DNA from: Variovorax sp. 679
GTDB lineage: Bacteria; Pseudomonadota; Gammaproteobacteria; Burkholderiales; Burkholderiaceae_C
DNA length: 64,000 nucleotides
NCBI RefSeq assembly: GCF_003952185.1
Contig: NZ_RXFS01000002.1
Span: 1 to 64,000 of the forward strand
Direction of reading: 5' to 3'
In this document: piece after piece, positions 9,867 through 17,973 of the stretch
How the letters are laid out: the number at the start of each line of letters is the position of its first letter
Position numbering within the stretch: position 1 is the first letter of the stretch
Notes under the pieces: model-generated
Told to the model about the DNA's origin: nothing
The model's input: the letters and a program-made list of their open reading frames with translations, nothing else
Databases searched by the model: none
Made by a program: the position numbers and the translations under genes

Positions 9867-11879
9867 ATGTTCTCGACGACTTTCCTCGATCTCCCGCCTC
9901 TCGCGGGCGCAGCGGGCACGGTCCGGCTGCCGGGCTCCAAGAGCATTTCCAACCGCGTGCTGCTGCTGGCTGCGCTTGCGAGCGGCACCACCGTCATCCA
10001 CGACCTGCTGGACTCCGACGACACGCGTGTGATGCTCGACGCGCTGCGCGCCCTGGGCTGCGGCATCGATCCAGCCGGCAGCACGCTGCGCATCACGGGC
10101 CTCGGCGGGCAACTGAAGCCCAGCGAAGCGCTGCTGCCGCTGTTCCTGGGCAATGCCGGCACGGCGATGCGTCCGCTGACCGCGGCGCTGTCGCTGCTCG
10201 GCGGCGAGTTCGAACTCAGCGGCGTGCCGCGCATGCACGAGCGCCCCATCGGCGACCTCGTCGATGCGCTGACGCAGCTCGGCTGCCGCATCGACTACCT
10301 CGGCAACCCCGGCTATCCACCTTTGCGCATCCATCCGGTGTCGCATGGCGATCTGGCGCTCGACGCCCCGATCCGCGTGCGCGGCGACGTGTCGAGCCAG
10401 TTCCTGACCGCGCTGCTGCTGGCCCTGCCGCTGGCGGCCGCCAACGACATCGTGATCGAGGTGGTCGGCGAGCTGATCTCCAAGCCGTACATCGAGATCA
10501 CGCTGAACCTGCTGGCGCGATTCGGCATCCAGGTGCATCGCGACGGCTGGGAGCGCTTCACGATCCCCGCCGGCAGCCGCTACAGCTCGCCCGGCGACAT
10601 CCACGTCGAGGCCGACGCTTCCTCAGCCAGCTATTTCATCGCGCTCGGCGCCATTGCCACGGGCGTCTCCGGCAAGGACGGGATCCGTATCGAGGGCGTG
10701 GGAGCAGACTCGATCCAGGGCGACATCCGCTTCATCGATGCCGCCCGCCAGATGGGGGCGTTGGTCGACAGCGGGCCGAACTGGCTCGAAGTTCGCCGCG
10801 GCGCCTGGCCGCTCAAGGCGATCGACCTCGACGCCAACCACATTCCGGACGCCGCGATGACGCTGGCAGTGATGGCGCTCTACGCCGACGGCCCGAGCAC
10901 GCTGCGCAACATCGCCAGCTGGCGCGTGAAGGAAACCGACCGCATCGACGCCATGGCCAACGAGCTGCGCAAGCTCGGCGCCACGGTGGAGGCCGGCCCC
11001 GACTTCATCCGGGTGCATCCACTGACGCCCGCCGGCTGGCTCCCCGCGAGCATCCGCACGTACGACGACCACCGCGTGGCCATGTGCTTCTCGCTGGCGG
11101 CGTTCAATCCGGCCCGCGTGCCGGTGCGCATCCTCGATCCGCACTGCGTCGCCAAGACCTTCCCCGACTACTTCGAGACCCTGTTCTCCGTGGCCGAGAC
11201 GGCGGAAGTGCCCGTGATCTGCATCGACGGCCCGACGGCCTCCGGCAAGGGCACCCTGGCGGCCGAGGTCGCGCGCCTGCTGGGCTACCACTACCTCGAC
11301 TCGGGTTCGCTCTACCGCGTGACCGGCCTCGCGGTGCGACGCGCCGGCCTGAGCGCCGACCCGCAGCACGAGGCGCAGATCGCCGCCCTCGCCGCCGCCC
11401 TGCCCCTGCAGTTCACCGAAGGCAAGGTGCTGCTCGGCGGGGAGGATGTGAGCGACGAGATCCGCACCGAAGCCGCCGGCATGGACGCCTCCCGCGTCTC
11501 CGCGCTGCCGGCCGTGCGCGAGGCGCTGCTGGCCCTGCAGCAGCGCTTTCGCCAGCTGCCCGGCCTGGTGGCCGACGGCCGCGACATGGGCACGGTGATC
11601 TTCCCCGACGCAGCGCTCAAGGTCTTCCTCACGGCCAGCGCCGCCCGAAGGGCCGAGCGGCGGCATAAGCAGTTGATTTCAAAGGGAATTTCGACTACAC
11701 TCGACAGTCTTCGCTCCGACTTGGAGGCGCGTGACGCCAGGGATTCATCCCGCAGCGTCGCCCCTTTGAAGCCGGCGCAGGACGCTCGCCACCTCGACAA
11801 CTCCCAGCTGTCCATCGAGCAATCGATCGACACGGTGTTGGACTGGTGGCAAGAAATTCAACCGTTCAAGTCCGCTTGA
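9867..11879 (+). CDS. aroA-cmk: fused EPSP synthase - cytidylate kinase
   Basis: This 670-residue protein has two complete enzymes. Residues about 1-440 are 3-phosphoshikimate 1-carboxyvinyltransferase (shikimate pathway; motifs [44 protein letters not shown]). Residues about 447-660 are cytidylate kinase (P-loop [38 protein letters not shown]), which phosphorylates CMP/dCMP. The join is short ([14 protein letters not shown]). No stop or frameshift separates them, and both sets of catalytic motifs are intact. Comparable fusions occur in Comamonadaceae. The last codons are part of a 15-bp duplication. Confidence 0.95.
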   Translation: MFSTTFLDLPPLAGAAGTVRLPGSKSISNRVLLLAALASGTTVIHDLLDSDDTRVMLDALRALGCGIDPAGSTLRITGLGGQLKPSEALLPLFLGNAGTAMRPLTAALSLLGGEFELSGVPRMHERPIGDLVDALTQLGCRIDYLGNPGYPPLRIHPVSHGDLALDAPIRVRGDVSSQFLTALLLALPLAAANDIVIEVVGELISKPYIEITLNLLARFGIQVHRDGWERFTIPAGSRYSSPGDIHVEADASSASYFIALGAIATGVSGKDGIRIEGVGADSIQGDIRFIDAARQMGALVDSGPNWLEVRRGAWPLKAIDLDANHIPDAAMTLAVMALYADGPSTLRNIASWRVKETDRIDAMANELRKLGATVEAGPDFIRVHPLTPAGWLPASIRTYDDHRVAMCFSLAAFNPARVPVRILDPHCVAKTFPDYFETLFSVAETAEVPVICIDGPTASGKGTLAAEVARLLGYHYLDSGSLYRVTGLAVRRAGLSADPQHEAQIAALAAALPLQFTEGKVLLGGEDVSDEIRTEAAGMDASRVSALPAVREALLALQQRFRQLPGLVADGRDMGTVIFPDAALKVFLTASAARRAERRHKQLISKGISTTLDSLRSDLEARDARDSSRSVAPLKPAQDARHLDNSQLSIEQSIDTVLDWWQEIQPFKSA

Positions 11880-11914
11880 GCGGTTTGAAGTGACAGCCTT
11901 TCAAGTCCGCTTGA
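11865..11914 (+). repeat. 15-bp direct repeat at the aroA-cmk 3' end
   Basis: TTCAAGTCCGCTTGA occurs at 11865-11879, forming the last four codons and the stop of aroA-cmk, and again at 11900-11914 in the rpsA leader. The first copy can also fold as TCCGC-TTGA-GCGG. The remainder of the 241-bp gap up to rpsA shows no gene. TTGAAA at 11911-11916 with TATCCC 18 bases later is a weak promoter candidate for rpsA. Confidence 0.6.
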
Positions 11915-12120
11915 AAAGCTGGCGCCCGACGGAATATCCCGAAATATTCATAAGGCGCATACCGCTCCAGCAGGCTCCTTCCGCGCGACAGCGCACCGGC
12001 CTGCTGGTTGTTCAACCAACCCGGGCTCACGCCCACAAAACCGCCGTCTACAGACCCACAGCAGCCGCACGCAATTTCGCAAGAGCGCCTGCCAACCCTG
12101 CCTGACGGAAGGAAGCATAA

Positions 12121-13809
12121 ATGTCTGAATCTTTTGCCGATCTGTTCGAAGAGTCCCTGAAGCGTTCCGAAATGCGCACCGGCGAGGTCATCACCGCCGA
12201 AGTCGTGCGTGTCGAACACAACCACGTCGTCGTGAACGCCGGCCTGAAGTCCGAAGCGTACGTGCCGATCGAAGAGTTCAAGAACGACAAGGGCGAACTC
12301 GAAGTGCAGGCCGGCGACTTCGTTTCCGTTGCCATCGGCAGCGTTGAAAACGGCTACGGCGACACCATCCTCTCGCGCGACACCGCCAAGCGTCTGGCTT
12401 CGTGGCTCGCCCTCGAGAAGGCACTGGAATCGGGCGACTTCGTCACCGGTACCACCAGCGGCAAGGTCAAGGGCGGCCTCACGGTCCTGGTCAACGGCAT
12501 CCGCGCATTCCTGCCGGGCTCGCTGATCGACACGCGTCCGATCAAGGACCTGACCCCGTACGAGAACAAGACCCTCGAATTCAAGGTCATCAAGCTGGAC
12601 CGCAAGCGCAACAACGTCGTGCTGTCGCGCCGTGCCGTGGTCGAGGCCAGCATGGGCGAAGAACGCGCCAAGCTGATGGAAACGCTGAAGGAAGGCGCAG
12701 TGGTGCGCGGCGTGGTCAAGAACATCACCGAATACGGTGCGTTCGTGGACCTCGGCGGCATCGACGGCCTGCTGCACATCACCGACATGGCATGGCGTCG
12801 CGTGCGCCACCCGAGCGAAGTCGTTCAGGCCGGCCAGGAAATCACCGCCAAGATCCTCAAGTTCGACACCGAGAAGAACCGCGTGTCGCTGGGTCTGAAG
12901 CAGATGGGCGACGACCCGTGGATGGGCGTTTCGCGCCGCTACCCGCAAGGCACCCGCCTGTTCGGCAAGGTCACGAACATTGCCGACTACGGCGCGTTCG
13001 TCGAGCTCGAGCCCGGCATCGAAGGCCTGGTGCACGTCTCCGAAATGGACTGGACCAACAAGAACATCGCTCCGAACAAGATCGTCTCGCTGGGCGACGA
13101 AGTCGAAGTCATGGTCCTCGAAATCGACGAAGACAAGCGCCGCATCAGCCTGGGCATGAAGCAGTGCAAGGCCAACCCGTGGCAAGAGTTCGCGCAGAAC
13201 ACCAAGCGCGGCGACCGCGTCAAGGGCCCGATCAAGTCGATCACCGACTTCGGCGTGTTCGTGGGTCTGGCTGCCGGCATCGACGGCCTGGTTCACCTCT
13301 CGGACCTCTCGTGGAACGAAGCCGGCGAAACCGCCGTTCGCAACTACAAGAAGGGCCAGGAAGTCGAAGCGATCGTGCTGGCAGTCGACGTCGACCGCGA
13401 GCGCATCTCGCTGGGCATCAAGCAGCTCGACAGTGACCCGTTCACCACGTTCACCACCGTGAACGACAAGGGCCAGATCGTGACCGGCAAGGTCAAGACC
13501 GTGGACGCCCGCGGCGCTGAAATCGACCTGGGCGAAGACATCGTCGGCTACCTGCGTGCTTCGGAAATCTCGCGCGACCGCGTCGAAGATGCCCGCAACG
13601 TGCTGAAGGAAGGCGACGAAGTCACGGCCATCGTCGTGAATGTGGATCGCAAGACCCGCAACATCCAGCTGTCGATCAAGCAGAAGGACATGGTCGACGA
13701 GCAAGGCGCCATGGCCAGCCTGAGCCAGCAGTCGGCACGCGAGAACGCGGGCACGACCAGCCTGGGCGCCCTGCTGCGCGCCAAGCTGGACAACAACGAC
13801 AGCAAGTAA
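12121..13809 (+). CDS. rpsA: 30S ribosomal protein S1
   Basis: This 562-residue protein has six S1 RNA-binding repeats. The last four are marked by related segments such as [45 protein letters not shown] and [23 protein letters not shown]. The first two are the divergent ribosome-binding repeats. It unfolds mRNA and docks it on the 30S subunit. A strong AAGGAAG site precedes the ATG. Length and repeat number match the gammaproteobacterial and betaproteobacterial form. The long leader may allow autoregulation, as known for S1 in E. coli. A strong terminator follows. Confidence 0.98.
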   Translation: MSESFADLFEESLKRSEMRTGEVITAEVVRVEHNHVVVNAGLKSEAYVPIEEFKNDKGELEVQAGDFVSVAIGSVENGYGDTILSRDTAKRLASWLALEKALESGDFVTGTTSGKVKGGLTVLVNGIRAFLPGSLIDTRPIKDLTPYENKTLEFKVIKLDRKRNNVVLSRRAVVEASMGEERAKLMETLKEGAVVRGVVKNITEYGAFVDLGGIDGLLHITDMAWRRVRHPSEVVQAGQEITAKILKFDTEKNRVSLGLKQMGDDPWMGVSRRYPQGTRLFGKVTNIADYGAFVELEPGIEGLVHVSEMDWTNKNIAPNKIVSLGDEVEVMVLEIDEDKRRISLGMKQCKANPWQEFAQNTKRGDRVKGPIKSITDFGVFVGLAAGIDGLVHLSDLSWNEAGETAVRNYKKGQEVEAIVLAVDVDRERISLGIKQLDSDPFTTFTTVNDKGQIVTGKVKTVDARGAEIDLGEDIVGYLRASEISRDRVEDARNVLKEGDEVTAIVVNVDRKTRNIQLSIKQKDMVDEQGAMASLSQQSARENAGTTSLGALLRAKLDNNDSK

Positions 13810-13820
13810 GCTGAGCCAGA

Positions 13821-13858
13821 AGACAGAGCAGGCCCTGGGGCCGCTCTGTCTTTTTTTT
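13821..13858 (+). terminator. intrinsic terminator after rpsA
   Basis: AGACAGAGC (13821-13829) pairs with GCTCTGTCT (13843-13851), with an inner GGCC/GGCC pairing in the loop. The hairpin is followed by an eight-T run. It lies between rpsA and ihfB. Confidence 0.93.
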
Positions 13859-13887
13859 CGTCCACGTTTTTCGTTTATGTTTGGCCT

Positions 13888-14211
13888 ATGACACGCTCGG
13901 ACCTCGTCGAAGAACTCGCAGCCCGCTTTGCACAGCTCACGCACCGCGATGCCGAATACGCCGTCAAGACCATCCTCGACGCGATGAGCGACGCGCTGGT
14001 GCGCGGGCACCGCATCGAGATCCGTGGCTTCGGCAGCTTCTCGGTCAACCGGCGCCCGCCGCGCATCGGCCGCAACCCGCGTTCGGGCGAGAGCGTGCAG
14101 ATTCCCGAGAAACGGGTGCCGCACTTCAAGCCCGGCAAGGCACTGCGCGAGGCCGTCGACGCAAAGACTGTCGAGCTCGACGCCAAGGAAGCCAAGAGCA
14201 AACTCAAGTGA
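13888..14211 (+). CDS. ihfB: integration host factor subunit beta
   Basis: This 107-residue DNA-bending protein forms a heterodimer with IHF-alpha and assists sigma-54 transcription, recombination and chromosome structure. The HU/IHF fold is clear ([53 protein letters not shown]). The DNA-intercalating proline lies in GRNPRSG. A Lys/Glu-rich tail extends the C-terminus. The position just after rpsA is the classical arrangement. The sigma-54-like promoter at 16413 could use IHF, but no specific IHF site was identified there. Confidence 0.95.
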   Translation: MTRSDLVEELAARFAQLTHRDAEYAVKTILDAMSDALVRGHRIEIRGFGSFSVNRRPPRIGRNPRSGESVQIPEKRVPHFKPGKALREAVDAKTVELDAKEAKSKLK

Positions 14212-14261
14212 CAATCGCACTGCTCCTTTCAGGGGGCCGCTGCGCGCGGCCGCCCGAAGCG

Positions 14262-14326
14262 GCCGGCACGCCCCCCGGCAGGGGGTTGGCGAAGCGACAC
14301 GAAGTGCGCGCAGCCTGGGGGCGAGC
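14262..14326 (+). repeat. dispersed intergenic repeat, copy 1
   Basis: This GC-rich unit has the core GGCGAAGCGACACGAAGTGC followed by GCGCAGCCTGGGGGCGAGC. The same unit recurs at 44530-44616 (same orientation) and 54441-54531 (opposite orientation). A CCCCCCGGCAGGGGG hairpin precedes the core. Here it fills the ihfB-lapA gap, and no gene is present in it. Confidence 0.8.
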
Positions 14327-14353
14327 AATAATTCACCGCCAACGGGAACGTGC

Positions 14354-14692
14354 ATGAAATACCTCCTGTGGCTGCTCAAGGCAGCCATTTTTTTTACGCT
14401 CTTCGCCTTCGCGCTGAACAACCAGCACGACGCGACCGTCTACTTCTTCTTCGGCACCTACTGGCGCGCGCCCCTGGTGCTCGTGGTGCTCGCGGCCTTC
14501 GCGGGCGGACTCGTGGTGGGAGCGCTGGGCATGCTGCCGGGCTGGTGGAAGCACCGTGCCGCCGCGGCGCAGGCCCCGGCCGCCAACGAGGCCCAGCCGT
14601 CCGCGTCACCAACCGCCACGACCGCAGCCGCCACAGCAGCGCCGACCATCACCGCCACCGACCTCCCCGCCGTACGTCAACATGGACTTTGA
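14354..14692 (+). CDS. lapA: LapA-domain inner-membrane protein
   Basis: This 112-residue protein has two transmembrane segments. The first is LLWLLKAAIFFTLFAFAL, followed by NNQHDATVYFFFG, a hallmark of LapA (YciS/DUF1049). The second is LVLVVLAAFAGGLVVGALG. A low-complexity Ala/Thr/Pro C-terminal tail follows. In E. coli LapA works with LapB in controlling LPS synthesis and LpxC turnover. The end overlaps the start of lapB by eleven bases, so translation is coupled. The tail sequence differs from typical LapA, but the core and synteny support the call. Confidence 0.88.
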   Translation: MKYLLWLLKAAIFFTLFAFALNNQHDATVYFFFGTYWRAPLVLVVLAAFAGGLVVGALGMLPGWWKHRAAAAQAPAANEAQPSASPTATTAAATAAPTITATDLPAVRQHGL

Positions 14693-15851
14693 TCCCAGCT
14701 GGCTGCTGATCAGCCTGCCCGTCGCCTTCGTGCTGGGCTGGCTCGCATCGCGCTTCGACATCCGCCAGCTCAAGCTCGAGAACCGGCAAGCCCCCAAGGC
14801 CTACTTCCGCGGCCTGAACTTCCTGCTCAACGAGCAGCAGGACCAGGCCATCGACGCCTTCATCGAGGCCGTGCAGAACGACCCCGATACACAGGAGCTG
14901 CACTTCGCGCTCGGCAACCTGTTCCGCCGCCGCGGCGAGTACCAGCGCGCGGTGCGCGTGCACGAGCACCTGCTGGGCCGCGGCGACCTGAGCCGCAGCG
15001 ACCGCGAACGCGCGCAGCACGCGCTGGCACAAGACTTCCTGCGCGCCGGCCTGCTCGACCGCGCCGAAGCCGCGCTGCAGAAGCTCGAGGGCACGCGCTA
15101 CGAGAACGAGGCGCGGCTCGCGCTGCTCGCCATCTACGAGCGTTCGCGCGAATGGGCGCAGGCAGCCGACGTGGCGCAGAAGCTCGACGAGTCCGACCAG
15201 GCCAGCTACAGCACGCGCCGCGCGCACCATCTCTGCGAGCAGGCGACAGAGCGCGTGGCGGCGGGCGACCTGCCCGGTGCGGCCAAACTGCTCGCACAAG
15301 CCGTCGAACTGGCACCGCAGGCGCCGCGCCCGGCCATCGACACCGCCAACCTGCAGCTGCGCAAGGGCGAGGCGAACGCGGCCTTCGACACGCTCACGGC
15401 CCTGAGCGACACCGCGCCGCTGGCGCTGCCGCTCTATGCCGCCACGCTGCAGCAGGCTGCCGTCGCCGCGCACCGCGAAGCCGAGGCGCTCGAACTGCTG
15501 CAGCGTCGCTATGTCGAGTCGCCCTCGATCGACGTGCTCGAAGCGCTGATGGCACTCGGCGGCAAGCCGAGCGCCACCACCGAAGAGCCGAACCCCACGC
15601 CGCGCGACGGCTACATCGCGCATCTCGCGCAACACCCCTCGCTGGTCGCTGCCTCGCGCTGGCTCGCGGGCGAAAAGTTCGAGCACGAGCAGTTCCACCC
15701 GCAGGTGCAGCGCGCGCTCGACCAGGCCACGCGGCCACTCATGCGCTACCGCTGCGCGGCATGCGGCTTCGAGGCGCACCAGTACTTCTGGCACTGCCCC
15801 GGCTGCCAGGCCTGGGACAGCTATCCGCCGCGCCGCGTCGAAGAACTCTGA
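14682..15851 (+). CDS. lapB: lipopolysaccharide assembly protein LapB
   Basis: This 389-residue protein has an N-terminal membrane anchor (WLLISLPVAFVLGWLASRFD) and then a cytosolic TPR array over about residues 35-330 (AYFRGLNFLLNEQQDQAIDA starts repeat one). It ends in a rubredoxin-like metal knuckle, YRCAACG...HCPGCQAWD (about residues 355-378), whose four cysteines are all present. LapB recruits LpxC to FtsH and so limits lipid A synthesis. It overlaps lapA. Length and architecture match the YciM/LapB family. Confidence 0.95.
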   Translation: MDFDPSWLLISLPVAFVLGWLASRFDIRQLKLENRQAPKAYFRGLNFLLNEQQDQAIDAFIEAVQNDPDTQELHFALGNLFRRRGEYQRAVRVHEHLLGRGDLSRSDRERAQHALAQDFLRAGLLDRAEAALQKLEGTRYENEARLALLAIYERSREWAQAADVAQKLDESDQASYSTRRAHHLCEQATERVAAGDLPGAAKLLAQAVELAPQAPRPAIDTANLQLRKGEANAAFDTLTALSDTAPLALPLYAATLQQAAVAAHREAEALELLQRRYVESPSIDVLEALMALGGKPSATTEEPNPTPRDGYIAHLAQHPSLVAASRWLAGEKFEHEQFHPQVQRALDQATRPLMRYRCAACGFEAHQYFWHCPGCQAWDSYPPRRVEEL

Positions 15852-15990
15852 TCACGTTTCTGAACAATGGTCACATGGAGGCCGGGAAGGCTTTCATGCG
15901 TCAACGCCCTGCTTTCGTGTCTCGTTGAGCGCGGGCCGACATTTCCGTCGGCTGTCACTCATCAACAAGATTCAGGGAGTTTTCATCATC

Positions 15991-16320
15991 ATGTTCAAGA
16001 AGATCCTGGCTACCACGGCCATGCTGTTCGCGGTTGCATCGTTCGCCGCCGTCGACGTCAACAAGGGCACGGAAGCCGATCTCGACGGCATCAAGGGCGT
16101 CGGCCCGTCGATGTCCAAGCGCATCCTCGATGCACGCAAGCAAGGCGAGTTCAAGGACTGGCCCGACTTCATGCAGCGCATCAAGGGCGTGAAGGAGAAG
16201 AAGGCGGCCAAGCTGTCCGCCGAAGGCCTGACGGTCAATGGCAAGAGCTTCGGCGACGCGGCGCCCGCCCCATCGAAGGGAGAGAAGGGAACGAAGGAAG
16301 CGAAGGCCGCCAAGCCCTGA
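15991..16320 (+). CDS. ComEA-like helix-hairpin-helix secreted protein
   Basis: This 109-residue protein has a signal peptide (MFKKILATTAMLFAVASFA), then VDVNKGTEADLDGIKGVGPSMSKRILDAR, a helix-hairpin-helix DNA-binding unit as in ComEA (about residues 22-70). A Lys/Glu/Ala-rich tail ends the protein. ComEA-type proteins bind incoming DNA in the periplasm during transformation. Stand-alone short homologues are widespread in Burkholderiales and their role is less certain. The ATG at 15991 follows a GGGAG element. The upstream 138 bases probably hold its promoter, and a terminator follows. Confidence 0.82.
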   Translation: MFKKILATTAMLFAVASFAAVDVNKGTEADLDGIKGVGPSMSKRILDARKQGEFKDWPDFMQRIKGVKEKKAAKLSAEGLTVNGKSFGDAAPAPSKGEKGTKEAKAAKP

Positions 16321-16345
16321 TTCCGCTCCGGTAGAAATATGCAAG

Positions 16346-16367
16346 GCCGCCTTCGGGCGGCTTTTTC
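16346..16367 (+). terminator. intrinsic terminator after the comEA-like gene
   Basis: GCCGCC, loop TTCG and GGCGGC form a compact hairpin followed by five T residues. It isolates the comEA-like gene from the TRAP operon. Confidence 0.9.
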
Positions 16368-16412
16368 GTGCGCGCGAGCATGCACGCGATGGCAGGGAAA
16401 AGCCTCAGGAAG

Positions 16413-16428
16413 TGGCCCGGAATTTGCA
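16413..16428 (+). promoter_or_regulatory. sigma-54 (-24/-12) promoter of dctPQM
   Basis: TGGCCCGGAATTTGCA matches the sigma-54 consensus TGGCACG-N4-TTGCA except for one base (C in place of A). The GG and GC pairs are separated by exactly ten bases. The start of transcription would fall near 16439, about 35 bases before the dctP ATG. C4-dicarboxylate transport genes are frequently RpoN dependent. Confidence 0.75.
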
Positions 16429-16445
16429 CGTAAGCTCATTTACGT
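16428..16445. promoter_or_regulatory. palindrome at the predicted dctP start site
   Basis: ACGTAA and TTACGT form a perfect inverted repeat around a six-base spacer. It begins at the last base of the -12 element and covers the predicted start of transcription. It could be a repressor site or the first leader hairpin. Confidence 0.4.
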
Positions 16446-16473
16446 TTTCACTTTCATACGTTCCGGAGAGCTC

Positions 16474-17442
16474 ATGAATCACAAGTTCGGCATCGCCCTC
16501 GCTGGCCTGACCCTCGGCGCCGCAGCCTTCGCGCAGACCAAGTGGGACCTGCCTACCGCCTACCCGGCGAGCAACTTCCACACGGAGAACATCACCCAGT
16601 TCGCGAGCGACGTGGAAAAAGGCAGTGGAGGCAAGCTCAAGATCACGGTGCATTCCAACGCCTCTCTGTTCAAGGCGCCCGAGATCAAGCGCGCGGTGCA
16701 GGGCGGCCAGGCGCAGCTTGGCGAGATCCTGCTGGTGAACTACCAGAACGAATGGCAGATGTTCGGAGCCGACGGCATTCCTTTCCTGGCCGACAGCTAC
16801 GACGCCGCCTGGAAGCTCTACCAGGCGCAAAAGCCGGCGCTCGAGAAGAAGCTGGCCGAACAGGGAATCGTGCTGCTCTACACGGTGGCCTGGCCGCCGC
16901 AGGGCATCTTCGTCAAGAAGGAGATCGCATCGGCCGCCGACCTGAAGGGCGTGAAATGGCGCGCCTACAGCCCCGCCACGGCGCGCATCGGCGAACTCGT
17001 CGGCGCCCAGCCCGTCACGGTGCAGCAGGCCGAGCTGTCGCAGGCCATGGCCACGGGCGTGATCGAGTCGTACATGTCCTCGGGCTCCACCGGCTACGAC
17101 ACCAAGACCTACGAGTACATCAAGAACTTCTACGACACCCAGGCCTGGCTGCCGAAGAATGCGGTGCTCATGAACAAGAAGGCCTTCGACGCGCTCGACA
17201 AGCCCACCCAGGACGCGGTGCTCAAGGCCGCGGCCGATGCAGAGAAGCGCGGCTGGGACCTGTCGAAGAAGAAGAACCTCGAATACCTCGACCTGCTCAA
17301 GAAGAACGGCATGACGGTGCACGTTCCCTCCGCGCAGCTGAAGGCCGACATGAAGAAGGTCGGCGACACCATGATCAAGGAGTGGACCGAGAAGGCCGGT
17401 GCCGAAGGCCAGGCCGTGATCGACGCCTACAAGAAGATGTGA
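16474..17442 (+). CDS. dctP: TRAP transporter substrate-binding protein (DctP family)
   Basis: This 322-residue periplasmic solute receptor has a signal peptide cut after AAAFAQ (residue 20). Family features are SNFHTENITQFASDVE near the N-terminus, the conserved VKWRAYSPATARIGELVGA segment around residue 155-170 with the carboxylate-binding Arg, and the C-terminal DLSKKKNLEYLDLLKKNGM. It delivers an organic acid to the DctQM membrane pair encoded immediately downstream (21-base gap). GGAGAG precedes the ATG. The exact ligand cannot be inferred, although C4-dicarboxylates or related acids are typical. Confidence 0.93.
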   Translation: MNHKFGIALAGLTLGAAAFAQTKWDLPTAYPASNFHTENITQFASDVEKGSGGKLKITVHSNASLFKAPEIKRAVQGGQAQLGEILLVNYQNEWQMFGADGIPFLADSYDAAWKLYQAQKPALEKKLAEQGIVLLYTVAWPPQGIFVKKEIASAADLKGVKWRAYSPATARIGELVGAQPVTVQQAELSQAMATGVIESYMSSGSTGYDTKTYEYIKNFYDTQAWLPKNAVLMNKKAFDALDKPTQDAVLKAAADAEKRGWDLSKKKNLEYLDLLKKNGMTVHVPSAQLKADMKKVGDTMIKEWTEKAGAEGQAVIDAYKKM

Positions 17443-17463
17443 AGCGGACTCGAACTGCACCCG

Positions 17464-17973
17464 ATGCGCAAGACGCTTGATCTTCTCTACATGAGCGCCG
17501 CCGCACTGGCGGCGCTTTTCATGGTCGGTCTGCTGGTGATGGTGCTGCTGTCCATCCTCGGCCGCCAGTTCCACTTCAACATTCCCGGCATCGACGCCTA
17601 CGCCGGCTACCTGATGGCCGGCGCGGGCTTCATGGCGCTCGCGCACACGCTCAAGCGCGGCGAACACATTCGCGTGACGCTGATCCTGCAGAACCTGCCT
17701 CCCTCGGCGCAGCGCTGGCTCGAACGCTGGGCCATGGGAGCGGCGGCGCTGCTCGCGCTGCTTTTTGCGTGGTACAGCATCCGCCTGGCCTGGCAGTCGT
17801 ACGGCTACCACGACATCTCCACCGGCAACGACGCCACTCCGCTGTGGCTGCCCCAGCTGTCGATGGCGCTCGGCACCATCGTCTTCGCCATCGCATCGCT
17901 GGACGAGTTCGTGATCGAGTGGCGCGGCCGCCCCGCCAAGGCCGCCGAGACGGAGGCCCTTCGCCATGAGTGA
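17464..17973 (+). CDS. dctQ: TRAP transporter small permease
   Basis: This 169-residue protein has four predicted transmembrane helices (for example LAALFMVGLLVMVLLSILGR and AAALLALLFAWYSIRLA). The segment HTLKRGEHIRVTLI is typical of DctQ. It forms the membrane complex with DctM and uses an ion gradient. Its stop overlaps the dctM start by eight bases, so the two subunits are translationally coupled. Confidence 0.92.
   Translation: MRKTLDLLYMSAAALAALFMVGLLVMVLLSILGRQFHFNIPGIDAYAGYLMAGAGFMALAHTLKRGEHIRVTLILQNLPPSAQRWLERWAMGAAALLALLFAWYSIRLAWQSYGYHDISTGNDATPLWLPQLSMALGTIVFAIASLDEFVIEWRGRPAKAAETEALRHE

Noticed and set aside
11866..14421. 851-codon reverse open frame opposite rpsA and ihfB
   Set aside because: rpsA and ihfB are certain on the forward strand, and the reverse frame crosses the rpsA terminator and the dispersed repeat without any domain.
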